A program made the translations under genes and the position numbers. Shown here piece by piece: positions 19,331 to 32,500 of a stretch of 64,000 bases of DNA. Position 1 is the first letter of the stretch, and each line of letters begins with the position of its first letter. This stretch comes from Megalonaias nervosa (lineage: Eukaryota > Mollusca > Bivalvia > Unionida > Unionidae): assembly GCA_016617855.1 (NCBI GenBank), contig JAECUM010001909.1, forward strand, positions 1 to 64,000, given 5' to 3'. The notes under the pieces are model-generated. The model saw nothing but the letters and a program-made list of their open reading frames with translations, was not told the origin of the DNA and ran no database searches.

Positions 19331-22087
19331 CTGACCAATATCGGCATGACCGTACGGTAAAGTGAAGTGGTTGGGAAGCCGAACTCGCTTCTGGTACACG
19401 ATTTGATAAACTTTTTCCAAGGGTCGACTGACGATTTGGTGTGTGGGTAAACGTACAATCTTATGCGGTTCGTGGGTGGTCACTTTAAAATTTCCATCCT
19501 GTCCAGACTGCAAGGCTTCTTTCAAGACGCCAAAGTTCACCACTGGACTGGTGCGATAATTGAGAGTCAATCCTTTCACTTTACACTCCGTGTTCACATC
19601 TCCTTGTGGGTTACGGTATTCGTAACCGTAATTTTTGGGACCGCCACTTGCAAAACTGATAATCTTGTCGTCGGGATGCTCATCCGTCCAGGCTCCTAAA
19701 CGGTCTCCCTCAATGATCAGGTAAGGTTGACCCTGGCGATCAATGTAGATGCAACTGTCCGTGTCAAAATACAGTACACGATCTCCTAATAGTTCTAAAG
19801 CTTCGTACAGTTTTAAGCGAGCATTGGCTGTCACGTAAGCCGCAATGATGAGATTTCCAAATTCGTCGGCTTCTACAAAGTTCAGTTCTTCTTCGTAATT
19901 GACTAAGAGTAAGTCCTCACGAACGACGTACACGTGTTTCATGTATTTGGTTTTGTCGTGAATCATCAGCAAGTATCGGAAAGGTTCTGTCAAATACTCC
20001 GTCTTGGGTAAACACGGTCTTTGTGCCATTTTACCCCACAAACAATTTAACATCACTTTGGCAAACGATCGCCTTCCTTCGTTTTTCTCCACGTGGTCTA
20101 AAGTGATGCCTTCCTGCTTCCAGTATTTCTCTTTGAACTTTGTTTGGTCTTCGGGAGTGTGACACCAGGAAGGATATCCGCTAGCTTCTTGTTTCAGTTT
20201 CAAAAAGGCATTCACGTAGTCTGCAAAAATGCCTTTTTGAGAATCGTCGCCCTTGTGGTATTTTTCTGTCTTGGGAAAGTGGTAAATTTCGTACACTTCT
20301 AACAGTTGGTATCCCAAGTCCAGAGCTTTAAACAATTCCACGCTGACCCACGTTCCCGTCAAGGCTCGTTCTTCCTGAGTGTGCTGACAAGGGTGGTCTT
20401 GGTTGCACGTTTCAGCACAAGTACGACACAAGGGAAACATCAGTTTTCCTTGGCAATGATGTGGTAAAACGGGATGGTATAAGTTCGTGGGAGGCAAGAC
20501 TTTGCACTTGATCAATCCTTCGTATTGTCGAATATTGTCTACGTCGATGTGTTCGGTCAGCAGTTGCGGGTGCCCTGCGGAAAAGTGGCAATATTTGCAC
20601 ACGTATGGATACAGAGAACACACGTCCAAGTATTTGATTTCTTCTCCTTTCTCTTCGTCGGCTTGGTACAGCAAACAGGTGGCATTCGTTCGTCCTCCGT
20701 ACAAACTGTCCCTTGGGTTCAGAGGGTCCACCAGCTTGTAACTTTCCACGATGCGCTTAAACTCGTGATCGGTTTTTAATCGCTGATCGTACTCGTGTTC
20801 CCACATTTCCATTACTCTGTATCCTTGCTCTTCTAACTTCAAGCGTCGCTGACAAGTGGTCTGGTACAAGTCTTCCATGGTCCGTTGTAAAAACTGGTTT
20901 TTAGTGTCACGTTGAGGGTAACAGATGGGACATCCGTGAAATAAGCACCCGTTAAACTCGTACACGATTTGAGGGTTTTCTAAGTCCCAGCCGTCTACTG
21001 AATACCTTCCGATGGTCTTTTCGCCTCCTCCGTTGCAAGCATGTTGGATCCATTTGTCTTCCTTCTCACACAAGTAATGTAACCAGCGTAGGGCTTTGAC
21101 TGAGTATTGACGTTTGACAAAATTGGTCGTTTGAGGACTGATGACAGCTAGGGTGTTTTCGGGCATGAATCGTTGACAATACACTAAGGAACACGCTTTG
21201 GCAATGGTACAAGCTTCTTTCAAAGGATCGATCCCTCCGTGTTCCATGAACAGTTCTCGAAATGTTTCACAGCAGCGACGTAAAATGTCTACGTCGGAAC
21301 GACAATATTTTAACATTTCTTCTTGAAGGTCAAAAGGGCCCGAAGCGTGAGTCTGGTATCCTGCGTAGAAAGCTTCTCGTTGTTCGGTACGCATGTTGCC
21401 GGGGTCGTAGTAGTGAGCCTCAGGCAAATGGGGTAGAACGGCGTGTTGATTGGCGTCGGTATTGAAAAAGTGTGGAAAATAGCCTTTGGCCATTTCTGTC
21501 ATGCCAAACGTTTTAGGCATGCGACTCAAAGGCATAGCCAAGTAACTCATTGAATCTTTAAACTGTACTTGACCCACTTGCATGGAAATGGTTTTGGCTC
21601 CGTTTAAAGTTACTTTCGGACGTTCGGTACTTTGTTCCGTATAGTATCTCAACAGAAATTGTCCATCGTATCCCGAGAAATTGTGAGCCATCACCGTGGC
21701 ATGGCGATGACAATCTCCGTAATGTTCGATATCTTCTTGGCTCCACGTTTCGTCGATAGGGTCTAAGATCCATTGGGCAAAATCGGCTAGTGTGTTCGGT
21801 CCTCGAAATATTTTTTCACGTCCTCCAGGAATCTTGCTGCAGTGAGGGCAATGAGTCAAGATGGGCTCTTGGATGCACTTCTCGCACGCTCGGCGAGCCA
21901 CGCAGAAATTAGGAATGTGAATGCCAGTCTCTTGCATGCATTCGAAATCGAAAAAGATGAAATTCCCTTTCTTCTTTTGGTCCTTATCTTCTTCTTCATG
22001 TTTAGAATGGTATTTTTGAATGTAGCATTGGTGTTCCAAGTCCACGATTTGGCGACAAATGTGACATCGTTTCTTTCCTCGACAAAT
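19298..22087 (-). pseudogene. Protein-primed DNA polymerase B, exonuclease and polymerase domains (left virus)
   Basis: A long intact frame of about 930 residues. Exonuclease motifs: FFDFECMQ (near 21950), AHNFSGYDGQF and YCRSDVDIL. A VYEFNGCLFHGCPIC block follows, characteristic of Polinton/adintovirus polymerases. Polymerase motifs: A LDVCSLYPYV (20589-20640), B KVMLNCLWGK (20028-20062), C YFDTDSCIY (19742-19775). All catalytic acids are present. The listed ATG at 22045 is internal: the frame stays open to 22087, where non-LTR copy D begins, and the missing N-terminal part is at 3976-5280. The two halves share the 12-bp TCCTCGACAAAT duplication. The enzyme would replicate the viral genome by protein priming; here it is interrupted. 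Confidence 0.88.
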
Positions 22088-25000
22088 GGTTGGTTGGTTG
22101 GTTAGTTGAATTTTTACGGCGCACCAGCACTATGAGGCTATTTAGCGCCATACAAAAGGTTATATCGTTCATCATTTAAAAGTGGTAAAAGGTTTCGTAT
22201 CGACCAGCGGTACGAAGCCAGACAGTTGAAGGTAAAAAGATAAAATGGTAACGGTGATAAATAAATAAAGTTTCCCGATCAACGGGGAGTGCAAATGATG
22301 TATGACAACGAGAACAGATGAAAGGTAATTAAAATCTAACGACGGTATATATAGCACATAAAACTGTTCAAGGTGATAGCATATAAGCTATAACTTATGA
22401 TAAATATTTACCTCCTTCAGGAAGTCTATAATATCAGGAATGCTAACTGTATCAAAGAGCTCCCTAATGTCATGCACATTGTAATAATGATTACGCGTAG
22501 GTTGGAGGTCGAAACACTCCAACATAAAGTGCTTAACGGTGAATGGTTCATTGCAAACTACGCACTCTGGTGGGTCTTCTCCTTTTAGTATATAGGAGTG
22601 GGTTAAATAAGTATGACCAATTCGAATTCTTGCAATGACTACCTCCTCCCTACGGACGGCTCTGTAGGAAGGAGTCCATTCTCCTAGGGTTGGCTTGATG
22701 GCATGAAGTTTGTTATTCATGGCATCATTCCATGATGCCTGCCATTTCTGACGTAAACAGTCTTTAATACTACGTTTAAAATCAGTATACGGTGTACTAA
22801 AATCAGATGGTTCTATTGATAGGGCCATTTTAGCAGCGCAGTCTGCTTTGTCATTTCCTTTAATTCCAATATGGCTGGGTAACCAACAGTATACTATATT
22901 GTGGGAGGTACTCAGCTCAGTATGTTTAAGAAGAACATTAGCTAATAATGGATTCTCCAGTTTTCTATTATGTAGTGACTGAAGTACTGATAGTGAATCG
23001 GAGATGATGCTATTTAAAATACGCTTGCTTTCAATATATTGCAATGCAAGGTCTATTGCTCTGATTTCGGCTGAAAAAATTGATGTACCATTTGGCAAGC
23101 GAACTTTTGTTGTGTGTTTTCCACTAACGAAGGCTGCAGCAGTCTTTTCCTCATCTTTTGATCCATCAGTATATATTCTTGTATAATTTTCAAATTGGGC
23201 GAGGAGTTCATGGTAAGAGTTGTGGAAGACGGAAGGGTTTGTCTCCGACTTTTTTCCATCGTGTAACGTGAAAAGTACCTTTGGTTGTTGAAGTAGCCAG
23301 GGAGGTGTTTCGGAGACGGTCATTTTCAGAATTTTTGAAAGATCAATTTTGGTACTGTCAAGGCATGGTAATATTCTAATGCCAAAGGTAGGTGTGACGT
23401 TTGGTTTATTGTCATATAAGGTTTTATATTTGAGTTTAAAAACAGCCGAAAAAGCAGGGTTCAGAGGGTTTGAGCTTAATTTGAGAGCATACTGTGCGGA
23501 AAGCATTTCTCTACGTTGTGATAAAGGTGGTTCGTTCGCTTCAACGAGTAGGCTTTCACACGGGGATGTCTTTAATGCTCCCAGGGCAAGTCTTATTCCC
23601 TGATGATGAATTGGGTCTAGCATCTTCAAATAGGACTTCCTAGCTGAACCATAGACAACGCAACCATAGTCTAGTTTCGAGCGAATAAATGTTCTGTATA
23701 AACTTAGTAGGACTTTCCTATCAGCACCCCAGTCAGTGTGCGCTACTACTTTAAGTAAATCTAGAGATTTCAAGCATTTAGCTTTCACATTCTTCAGGTG
23801 TGGAATAAAAGTCAGTTTTCTGTCGAAGACAATACCTAAAAATTTTGCTTCCTCAACAACTGGAATAGGTGTTCCGTCCAGCGTGAGTTTAGGTCCATCA
23901 TGATGTCTTCGTAACTGACAGTAATGCATACATACAGTTTTTGATTTCGAGAATTTGAAACCGTTAGTATTGGCCCAGTTTTGAATCTTCTTGATATTTT
24001 GCTGCAATTGTCTTTCAATTGTATGCATGTGCTTGGATCGGTAACATATTAAAAAGTCATCAACATATAGAGAGCAATCAACACCGGGAGTCAGACACTT
24101 GGTGATGCTATTAATTTTTATGTTGAAGAGCGTCACGGATAAAATACTGCCCTGGGGCACACCCATCTCTTGATCGTGCATATCAGAGAGGGTGGAGCCC
24201 ACTCGTACCTTGAATTCCCTGTCTGGGAGGAAGTTTGATATGAACGAGGGCAGTCGGCCTTTTAGACCCAGATCGTGTAGGTCATTTAGTATTCCGTACT
24301 TCCACGTTGTGTCATAGGCCTTTTCCAAATCAAAGAAAACCGCTACTAAGTGTTCTTTCTTGATGAAAGCGTCGCGAATAAATGTTTCCAGTCGAACCAG
24401 ATGATCATTCGTACTACGACAATAACGAAAGCCACTTTGGAAAGGAGATATTAAATTGTTGGTTTCCAAATACCATACAAACCGAGAATTGATCATTCGC
24501 TCCATTGTTTTGCATACGCAGCTAGTTAATGATATAGGTCTATAGTTGGTAGGATCTGCGCTATCTTTGCCTGGTTTGGGAATTGGTATTACTATTGCTT
24601 CTTTCCAAATTTTTGGGACATGACCAGTAATCCATAAATCATTGAAGATTTCCAGAAGAACTGTTAAGGATGGTTCTGGAAGGTGTTTCAAAAACTGGTA
24701 ATGCATATCGTCAGGCCCAGCAGATGTATCATGAGCCTTATTCAAAGATTCCATAAGCTCCGACAATGAAAACGGTTGGTTATAACTCTCGGAGTTATTC
24801 GATGTGAGTTTCAACCGTGTTTTTTCTTTATGAGCTTTCAATCTTCGGAAAGCTTCTGAATAATTAGACGATGATGAATTTTTGGAGAAACAATCGGCAA
24901 GTACATTAGCTATTTCATGTTTGGTATTGAAATTGTTATTATTTAGCTTCAGATGTCGGAAAGAAATGTATTTTCCATTCCCGTTTATTTTGCGGATTGT

Positions 25001-25131
25001 GTCCCAAACTTTCTTTATTGAGGAACGAGAGTTTAAAGTTGAAACATATTTTTTCCATGATGCTCGTTTACTTTCTTTAATGGTGCGGCGAGCTTTGGCC
25101 CAAGCAATACGGTACTGAGTTAAATTTTCGG
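22088..25131 (-). mobile_element. Non-LTR copy D, 3' half, inserted in the polymerase gene
   Basis: The TTGG-type tail begins at 22088 directly after the target-site duplication. The element extends through the 3' UTR, RNase H and RT to about 25131, where homology stops inside ORF2 (TTTTCGG) and the large repeat R1 begins with CAGGGAGATTG. Since the matching 5' junction of this insertion is preserved at 3975, the abrupt end here is best read as a later rearrangement breakpoint, not ordinary 5' truncation. Confidence 0.88.
22388..24841 (-). pseudogene. Non-LTR ORF2, copy D: RT and RNase H, open to its natural stop
   Basis: 817 residues from an internal Met at 24841. It has the fingers/palm block with PKPGKD, the QSGFRY region, the active site SLYVDDFLICYR, and RNase H (IYTDGSKDEE, SAEIRAI, ISDSLSV, GNDKAD). 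The terminal motif reads CVVCNEPFTVKHFMLEC. One codon is missing in the RNase H (IISDS versus IIFSDS in other copies) without shifting the frame. The endonuclease is absent because of the 25131 breakpoint, so this is a fragment despite the long open frame. Confidence 0.87.
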
Positions 25132-25383
25132 TCAGGGAGATTGTTTGTTTCTTTAATTTTGTTCTCCCTAGTGAAAATTAGCATGATCGTGAGGAATATC
25201 GTCGATGAAGACGTTTCGTGGATGTGTGTCTGTTTTCTTGTCCTAAACTTATTTTCTTTTATTTCGCCCTGAAAAACTTGTATAACAGTGGAATTATTAT
25301 CCTTATACGTGCTATACAGTTCAGTTATGTTTTGAAGTTGCACCAGCTGTGATCAAAGAAGCAATATTGAAATGGCAGGGATA

Positions 25384-25426
25384 GATATATAGATAAATAA
25401 ATAGATACATAGATAGATAGATGTCT
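25384..25426. repeat. (GATA)n microsatellite
   Basis: Imperfect GATA/TAGA repeat. The counterpart in R copy 2 is at about 36806-36845, and another GATA run lies at 36508-36532 just before copy 2. Confidence 0.85.
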
Positions 25427-25627
25427 CGTGCAGATTAATTGCTGCTCCTAAAATGATCATTACGGTACAGATTATATAGATATATTTCTTTTAATGCTAG
25501 AGTTATATAATAGCAACAGGAGGGATAAATAAAACATATGAATGTATTCGAATCAATATTGTGTGTACAACGTCTACATTGTTACTTGTATTTCATGTTT
25601 GCTCGAGTTTTCATATGGTGCTATACT

Positions 25628-26074
25628 TCACGATTCCATATCATATCCAGCTGATGCATCTGGGTGTGTTATTTTACTGGTTTGCATAGTTAGCAGCTGT
25701 TGCATCCATCTACTCCTCGTCACAGGATGGGGACACTGGTACATTTCTTGCTTGCGTTTCCTAAATTTCTTCCATTGCATGTAATTCTCTAACACTGTCA
25801 ACATCAATTGTTAGGCTGGTGATGCGACCGTTGATTCTCCCTCAGATGACGGACTCAATGGTGTATCTGTTGCCTGCACTGCTTCTACAGCTTCATTAAC
25901 ATCCGAATCGCTATTTCCATCAACATCTGCTGTTACAGATGGTGGTTCCACTGTTGATGCTATCTCAGATGACGGGTTCATTAGTGCATCTGTTGCCTGC
26001 ACTGCCTCTACTTCATCCTCTTCATCAGAACTGTAATCTCCATCAACATCAATTGTTACGGATGGTGATGCCAC
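25628..26074 (-). other. Acidic Ser/Thr repeat reading frame, R copy 1
   Basis: The frame 25811-26074 encodes two tandem units of about 40 residues. One is of type A (SVTIDVDGDYSSDEEDEVEA) and one of type B (SVTADVDGNSDSDVNEAVEA), each followed by VQATDAxxxPSSExxST. A TAA at 25811 ends it, but the same frame continues to 25628 with a basic, Cys/His-containing stretch (MQWKKFRKRKQEMYQCPHPV) before a final TGA. The pattern recurs in R copy 2 and, expanded, in the inverted copy at 47817-48850. It may be an exon of a decayed host gene or a coding remnant of the repeat. No ATG-based gene can be defined. Confidence 0.4.
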
Positions 26075-26089
26075 TGTTGATTCTGCCCC

Positions 26090-27245
26090 AGAGGACGGGA
26101 TTAATGGTACATCGTTGATTGTATAGCTTCTTCATTTTCAGGTGTAGATGCAGTGCGTAGTGGGCTCCCATAGGTCACTGAATTAGTTCCTTTAAAGACA
26201 GATGCAAAATAATCATGTCATAACGTATCAAAGACATGAAACTAATTAACAAGATATTCAATGAATTTTAAATTCAGTTCATACTAAAATTAATATCTAC
26301 TAGTAGGTTATTCACGACTGGATATAACTGAGCATGTACAAGACAAATATAATATATTCTGTAGAACACTTCTATTTAAAATGGTCGTGTGTGTTTTCCA
26401 AATATATTGGAAAAACTACTACTCACCGATAGCGATTGTTATGAACATCAAAGCCACATTATTTTTCAACATGTTTGCAATAATACGTCTGTGGAGGAAA
26501 AGAATAAGAAGAGCAATAATTTGTGCAACTCCACAAGGATATGTTTAGTTTACACGTATAATATATATTATATTTTTAGACAATAATAACCTTATCATTG
26601 TAATGAACGTATGTAACTTCTGACATTTAGTGATTTCGTCTTGAATCTAACGTCAATAAAATAAATGTATGTAAATGTTACGATATTACAGCGTTTGTAC
26701 TATTTAATGAATTATCGAGGATCTAAAATCGAACGAGTTAAAATAATTTTCAGGATAACATGACGGTAAAGGTTAGTAGACTATTTTCAAATTGTAGAGG
26801 GACAAATTCCATGATCCATTTGCAATCGTTAAGAATTTTAATACTTATTTAAATGTTTTGAATGTGGTTCAATTTAACATATGAGCCATACTATTGTCTG
26901 CTGTGAAACAATACTGGTGATGTCCTACTCTATTTTCATGAGTGCAAGCAGTGATCCTCAAATATAATAACTAATATCTTTCTTAAATGTACAGCGTAGA
27001 AACCTATGACGATATAATAGCGCAGTCAATGATGCTCCAGAAGCACAGAAAGAGCAAATTTCCTTTGTGAATAATAACACAACGCCTTAGCTTAGAGAAG
27101 GAAATATATGTGTACAGTCATTGTCCGACTTCAATGAAAAAAGAATAATGCTCTCGGATAAATTTAATTTATTCTTAAAGTGTATCCATATGTATCAAAC
27201 GAAAAGGCATCAAGGATTTGATTCTACTCATCTATGTTACCAATT

Positions 27246-27247
<2 letters not shown>
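26090..27247. other. Gene-free AT-rich stretch in R copy 1
   Basis: No supported gene. Short open frames here (for example 26389-26586) are conserved in R copy 2 only as far as the surrounding DNA is. The segment 26380-26660 is also recognisable, inverted, at 47279-47570. Confidence 0.6.

Positions 27248-27326
<79 letters not shown>
27248..27326. repeat. (AT)n microsatellite
   Basis: About 79 bases of perfect alternating AT. The identically placed (AT)n in R copy 2 is 38671-38749. Translated frames across it (poly-IY) are artefacts. Confidence 0.97.
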
Positions 27327-27327
<1 letters not shown>

Positions 27328-29557
27328 TAAGATTTTCTATCAAATGCACAAATTAGAAAATGTATTACACTCCGCGAAGAAATCTAAATATAGCACACAT
27401 TGTTATATTGCAAACGAATCATTTACCATAATTCTGTTAAGAAAACAATATCATGTATCATTGATGATATGAGCAAAACAGTTATTCCACTCGTCTATGT
27501 TACCAATTGGAACATAAATAATAGTATTGCTTATTAAAGTATTCTTCCTGGGAAATATATAAAAAGGATCCAAATTCACAAACAAATGTTGAACGTCTTA
27601 TGAATTACATTTATTAAAATTTCTATCATGAAGTTGAAGGTATACTGCACTTACCAGTCAAAGGTTCCCAGCTATGTCCAAAACCACCACAATACAGTAC
27701 CTTTTTAAACTGGGTTTTACGGGTTGAATTACCCGGATGGATTGTACAAAAACTTAACATATCCCATTACTACCTACAATGTACAGCCAATTGGATCAAT
27801 TCTTGCATTTATGGGGATGGTTTCAAGGCATTCAGTACAATGACGTTTACGATTCCTTTGTGTATGGTGGGGATGGGGTGGAACGTGTTTGTGCTGGCCG
27901 TTTGCCAACTTTCTTTGGTTAATCGCCTTTGGCAACTTCAGCATTAAACGTTACGCAATAACTTTATTTGTCCATGGATGCTGGTTTTGTCTCTAGACTG
28001 CCTAGGCATAATGGCTTAAGTGCACTGCTACTGTTGCATAAATGTTACTTTAATATTTACAATCGGGAGCGGTTTATCTTTTGGATCAAAAATAAATCTA
28101 CTTCGAGTTCGACATCTATTACGTTCTTAGTTGTAATTCCCTTTACAACATACCTCTATCGTTTTTGACAAGATTTGCTCTAGCAAAAGAGAGTTCAATC
28201 TTTAAAAATGTAAATTTAATGACTATTTGTCTCAGTGTATTAATTATGATTACAATGCAAGAATATTTTGACTAAAATTAAAAATCATATAGGTGCAGTA
28301 TGTCTTGTAGTTTTGTTATGTATCTTTCTTCAAGAGAGGACCACAGAGACATGGGCTTGATGTTAAAAGTTGCATCAAAAAGTGCTCTGTCAACTATTAT
28401 TGAGATACTAAGCAGTCTCGATCTACAACGAATGGATGTCTTCACATGTACGCAAACTTCATCGATGCAATAAAGCTGGCTGTTTATCTAAGGAATAAAC
28501 ACATGGCTAGGTAATCTAGTGCAAATTTAGTTAGTCACGCTTTCCTCTCATTATTGCAAGATTAAAATTAACAATAATTAGACCTGTTCTTTAAGGTAGT
28601 GACATGGAGTAGACAATATTAGTATAATATGCATTAAAAACCAGTGTCTCTGCCGCAATCGAATTATGCATGCATGGAATGAAAATTATTCCAAATTAAA
28701 AACAGAAATAAATAATTCAACATAGTAAAATAGACTGAATAAAGAACTTAATGAGTGGTGGTCGGTGACTACCTGAAATGCTGACTGCTTCATTGACCAG
28801 TGTGACTGGTAGCCAAGTGTGCCTGTGACGACGTGTGTGTGTAAATTCCATGCATGTAATCATTTAGCCGTGAGCTAATTTTGAGGTTTGTTATACTCAG
28901 TGTTTCGGGAACTAAAAAGATCGTGTGTATTATATATGTCCCTTTTATTTTCATCATTCTACAATTTGATACAAGTACCTCATTTTTCACTATTTGAGTG
29001 AATACATTTTACTATATGAGTGTAATACATTATTTTTACTATTTGTGTAAAACACATCATTCTTTTGGTCGTGTGAATTTACTGTAAATCATTAACCTCT
29101 GTCCTTTTACGGTGTAAGATCATTTATTTTTATTCACATTTTATGTTGCATTATTGGTTTCGTACGGATTGTGTTAATATTGTCCAATATTTGGGTCTTA
29201 TACATGCACGTATTAATCATAATTCATTTCCTTTTCAAGTCATTCATCAATAAACATTGTATTTGCATCACCATCAAAAGTGTTATGTTATAAATCCGAA
29301 ATCCAACCTGGTTACCTTGTTGCACATGTGTCTCAAATGGTATTGACAGAATATGAGGAAATGTATGATTCCTATAAATCAGTAATAAGTTTCTTTTTTA
29401 TTTTGTTAAAACCGATTGTGTCATTTTCGAAACGTTCATTGTACCAGCGTTACTGTGACACGTACGTGACAATGGCATTAAAACTACCACCGAGTGGTGT
29501 TTTGCAGAATGTATACGTCGTTTTCAACTTTAACTATCTCTTGTACCATTGTTGGAA
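27327..29557. other. Gene-free AT-rich stretch shared by both R copies
   Basis: No gene, RNA gene or transposon signature recognised. A small degenerate tandem pattern (CACTATTTGAGTGAATACAT-like, about 30 bases) appears three times at 28988-29060 and in copy 2 at 40412-40483. Short ORFs at 28790-28990 and 29280-29672 are not conserved in frame between the two copies. Confidence 0.6.
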
Positions 29558-32500
29558 CGCCAGGATATCAATGTGGTCTGGATTGGATATATCTCTTGAT
29601 TTTGAAACGGAAATAGTTCAAGGTGTTGAATGGACTTATGCTAGCTTCATGATAGTTTTCAGTTTTACTTAAACGAAGATAGATAAATAATCTTCGAATT
29701 ATAGAGATATAATTAGATACAGATGTCCCATCACCAATTCCTCTATACACACTACTTTCCAACAGTAGAAGGAACATCACGATAAAATGTTAATATAGTA
29801 ACCTTGATGAATCTCTTTCTCACAAAACATGATGTTTTTCTGATTTCAATTTCAGTGTCTCCGTCATTTACTCGATTTGCCAATAATTTGTTTGAGAGGG
29901 TATGATTTGTAAGCTTTTATAGCAACAGCAGATCTAATTCCATCGTTTCAGTTCCCGATGCAGACTTAAAAAAGATCTGTGGACATGTAGAGACATTTCA
30001 AGAGTGTTAAATGCACTATATTAAAACTATCCCTCTGATCTATATATCTCACGCCTGTGCTAATTTTGTATGTTCAGATGTGTCTTACACTCTAAATGTT
30101 TTCACTGTTTCACATGTTTCATGAACATTCATATTTCATGTCTCTCAAGGAGAACCAATCAACGACATCAGCATTAGGTCAATGTGGATTAATTGCAATG
30201 AGTTAGTTACTCTTGTATTTTCCTCTAAACTAGTCCCTATTGTTTCTGCTACTACAAAGCTGGAGATGATGACATAGGAATTCGTATTTATCCCGTGTCA
30301 CTTTAGCCACTATTTTCTGTATCCGTTTCTTTGGTCAGCCAGTATATTTATTTTAAGTTTCTCATATGCTGAAGACTCATCATGTAAGCACACTAGTAAA
30401 CGTTTTGTATATTCAGTACCTGTCCATGTCATTTAAGTATTTACCATTTTCAGCATGAGTGTCCAATTTCAGATTCCAGTACAAAATGTGTACAGAAGCA
30501 GCCATTATCCCAGGCAAAAAAAGTTTATGATGTACATTAAATGATTAGCATTATGTGATTTATTTCTACATTTCAATCTAACCATCTAGAATTTCTCCTT
30601 AATATCAGCAACATCTCATTCAATTTCACTTGTTTACATAGATAGTTCCCGAATGACGTCATCAGCCGCCATATTTGTGGTCAGCGGGCAGATTTACCGT
30701 TGACTTTTTGACAGTTTGGAAGCTGTAAAGAAATTCATTGAATTTCAAGATTATTTTACGAAACTTACACAAAAACGGAACGCAAATCAAGCTTTCTGTT
30801 AATATCTATATTTGTGATCTACAAACTGACATTGCTTCAGCGTGCCTTGTTGAAAATGGTAAATTTTGGTGATCATATATAGCAGAAACTGCAACGTTCC
30901 CCGTCGTCCAGGTAAAATGGGTAGACTATCGTCTGCTAGTTACCTTGTCGGGAAGCATCTATAAATAACAATAATCATTAGTAATGTACAACACTCTACT
31001 ACGATAAACAATACCGGAAGTTCCCATGTAGCATAAAGTATATGATATCTTTTTCTCTACCTCATATGAAACATACATTGTAATCACCCTATTAGAGTTC
31101 TGGTAGCGATAATTTTTCAATACTGAATCTACAGAAGATAACTTTAACTAAGTTTGAGATAAACATAACGATTGATGGATGAAACCATTAAATTTAATTC
31201 AGGATATTATCCAGAAAAGTTTAAGGGTCGAAGTGACAATGAAGTGGAACAACAAAGTGTTATGTTTTTTTGTGTGCAAACAAATTGGCCAGTTTAGGTT
31301 AGCTTACAAAGCTGTCACATCCTTTTCTCCATATTCTTCTTTTCATTTAACCCACTTATCAGTAAAGTTTTTTAAAACAGGATTTACATTTACTAATTTG
31401 TGGACTTTCCTAAATCAAATTTACTTCTTAAGAGTTCTCTGTGGATCCACTAGGAAATTATTTTTGCTAGTAGTGTCAGACCAACACAGGTCAAATGTCG
31501 TATACATACGATATGACTTTGAAAATCAACGGAATAAACTTACGACTATTGGTTTCAAAGTGAAACCAGCAATTTAAGTAAAATCAACAATTTATTCCTT
31601 TACAAAACAAGGTGACAATTCAAAAGACATTTACAGTAATGTGAATTAAATCCCAAATAATCAAATGTAATATCACATGTCTAAACATATAAGCTGTTCC
31701 GAATGAATTCCGATTGAACTGAATAGCCTGATAAAGAACAATGATGCTATCAAGAATGTTTTTGTATGAGTTTACAATAATCCAAAAGGGGTGTATTAGT
31801 CCAACAGTGAATGAGCTGTAATAACCAAAAAGGGAATGAGCACTTTAGAAATTTCAATGAATATTTTAAAGAAACAATTCCTCTCGAATTACATCTCAAC
31901 TCATTGGTAACTTGTGATCAAAATGGATTCCCACAGACTGACGTAAGACAGCAATTAAGTGCTTTTAGTTTATACACATTTTCAGTTGACCCATATGTGA
32001 CTCATTTGAACTGTATTTCCATTTCGATTTTTAAAAGTTTGTCTATACATTTTATATTCATAAAACATAATTAGTAAAATTAACAAACGTTAGCTATGTA
32101 AATATGCTGTTTACATTATCTAAAGTACAACTTAAGATCAAAACAAAAGTTGTGCACACAATTAAATATACACACCAATAGGTCTGAAATAGGTTAAAGT
32201 GTTATGCAGCGCAGAGAATCATCTAATGTACGTAACATACATAAATAGTATTTATTTCTGCATTTCATTCAAAATCTTGTCTAAACAGAAGGAGGCTGCA
32301 GCTTCATCGATTGATTTGTTCTTCCAACAATCACACATGGGTTTGGACTGCAAGCCAATATGGGGACAGTTATCAGTATGTTCGCAGAGAATATGTAGGG
32401 TATGAAAAGTATTGAACATATTCAAATAAATGATATCCAGGTCACTGAAAGTAAGTTCATTCTAAGTGTTACACGTTTTCAGTCTTTTATTTGATGTCAG

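Noticed and set aside
21262..22105. Plus-strand frames opposite the left polymerase
   Set aside because: Shadows of a strongly supported minus-strand gene.
22388..24841. Complete, active retrotransposon ORF2 in copy D
   Set aside because: The open frame is long, but the endonuclease is missing beyond the breakpoint at 25131.
26389..26586. Frame with FQIYWKNYYSPIAI-type product (also 37804-38046 and inverted at 47350-47565)
   Set aside because: Conserved only as far as the R repeat DNA; it shifts frame between copies and has no domain.
27121..27472. Frames with long Tyr-Ile repeats (also 38544-38896)
   Set aside because: Pure translation of the (AT)n microsatellite.
28790..29780. Small genes in the region shared by the R copies
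   Set aside because: Frames change between the two nearly identical copies, so they are not under coding constraint.
31179..31577. 132-codon frame in the R1-only segment
   Set aside because: No domain, no codon pattern, AT-rich surroundings with similar chance frames.
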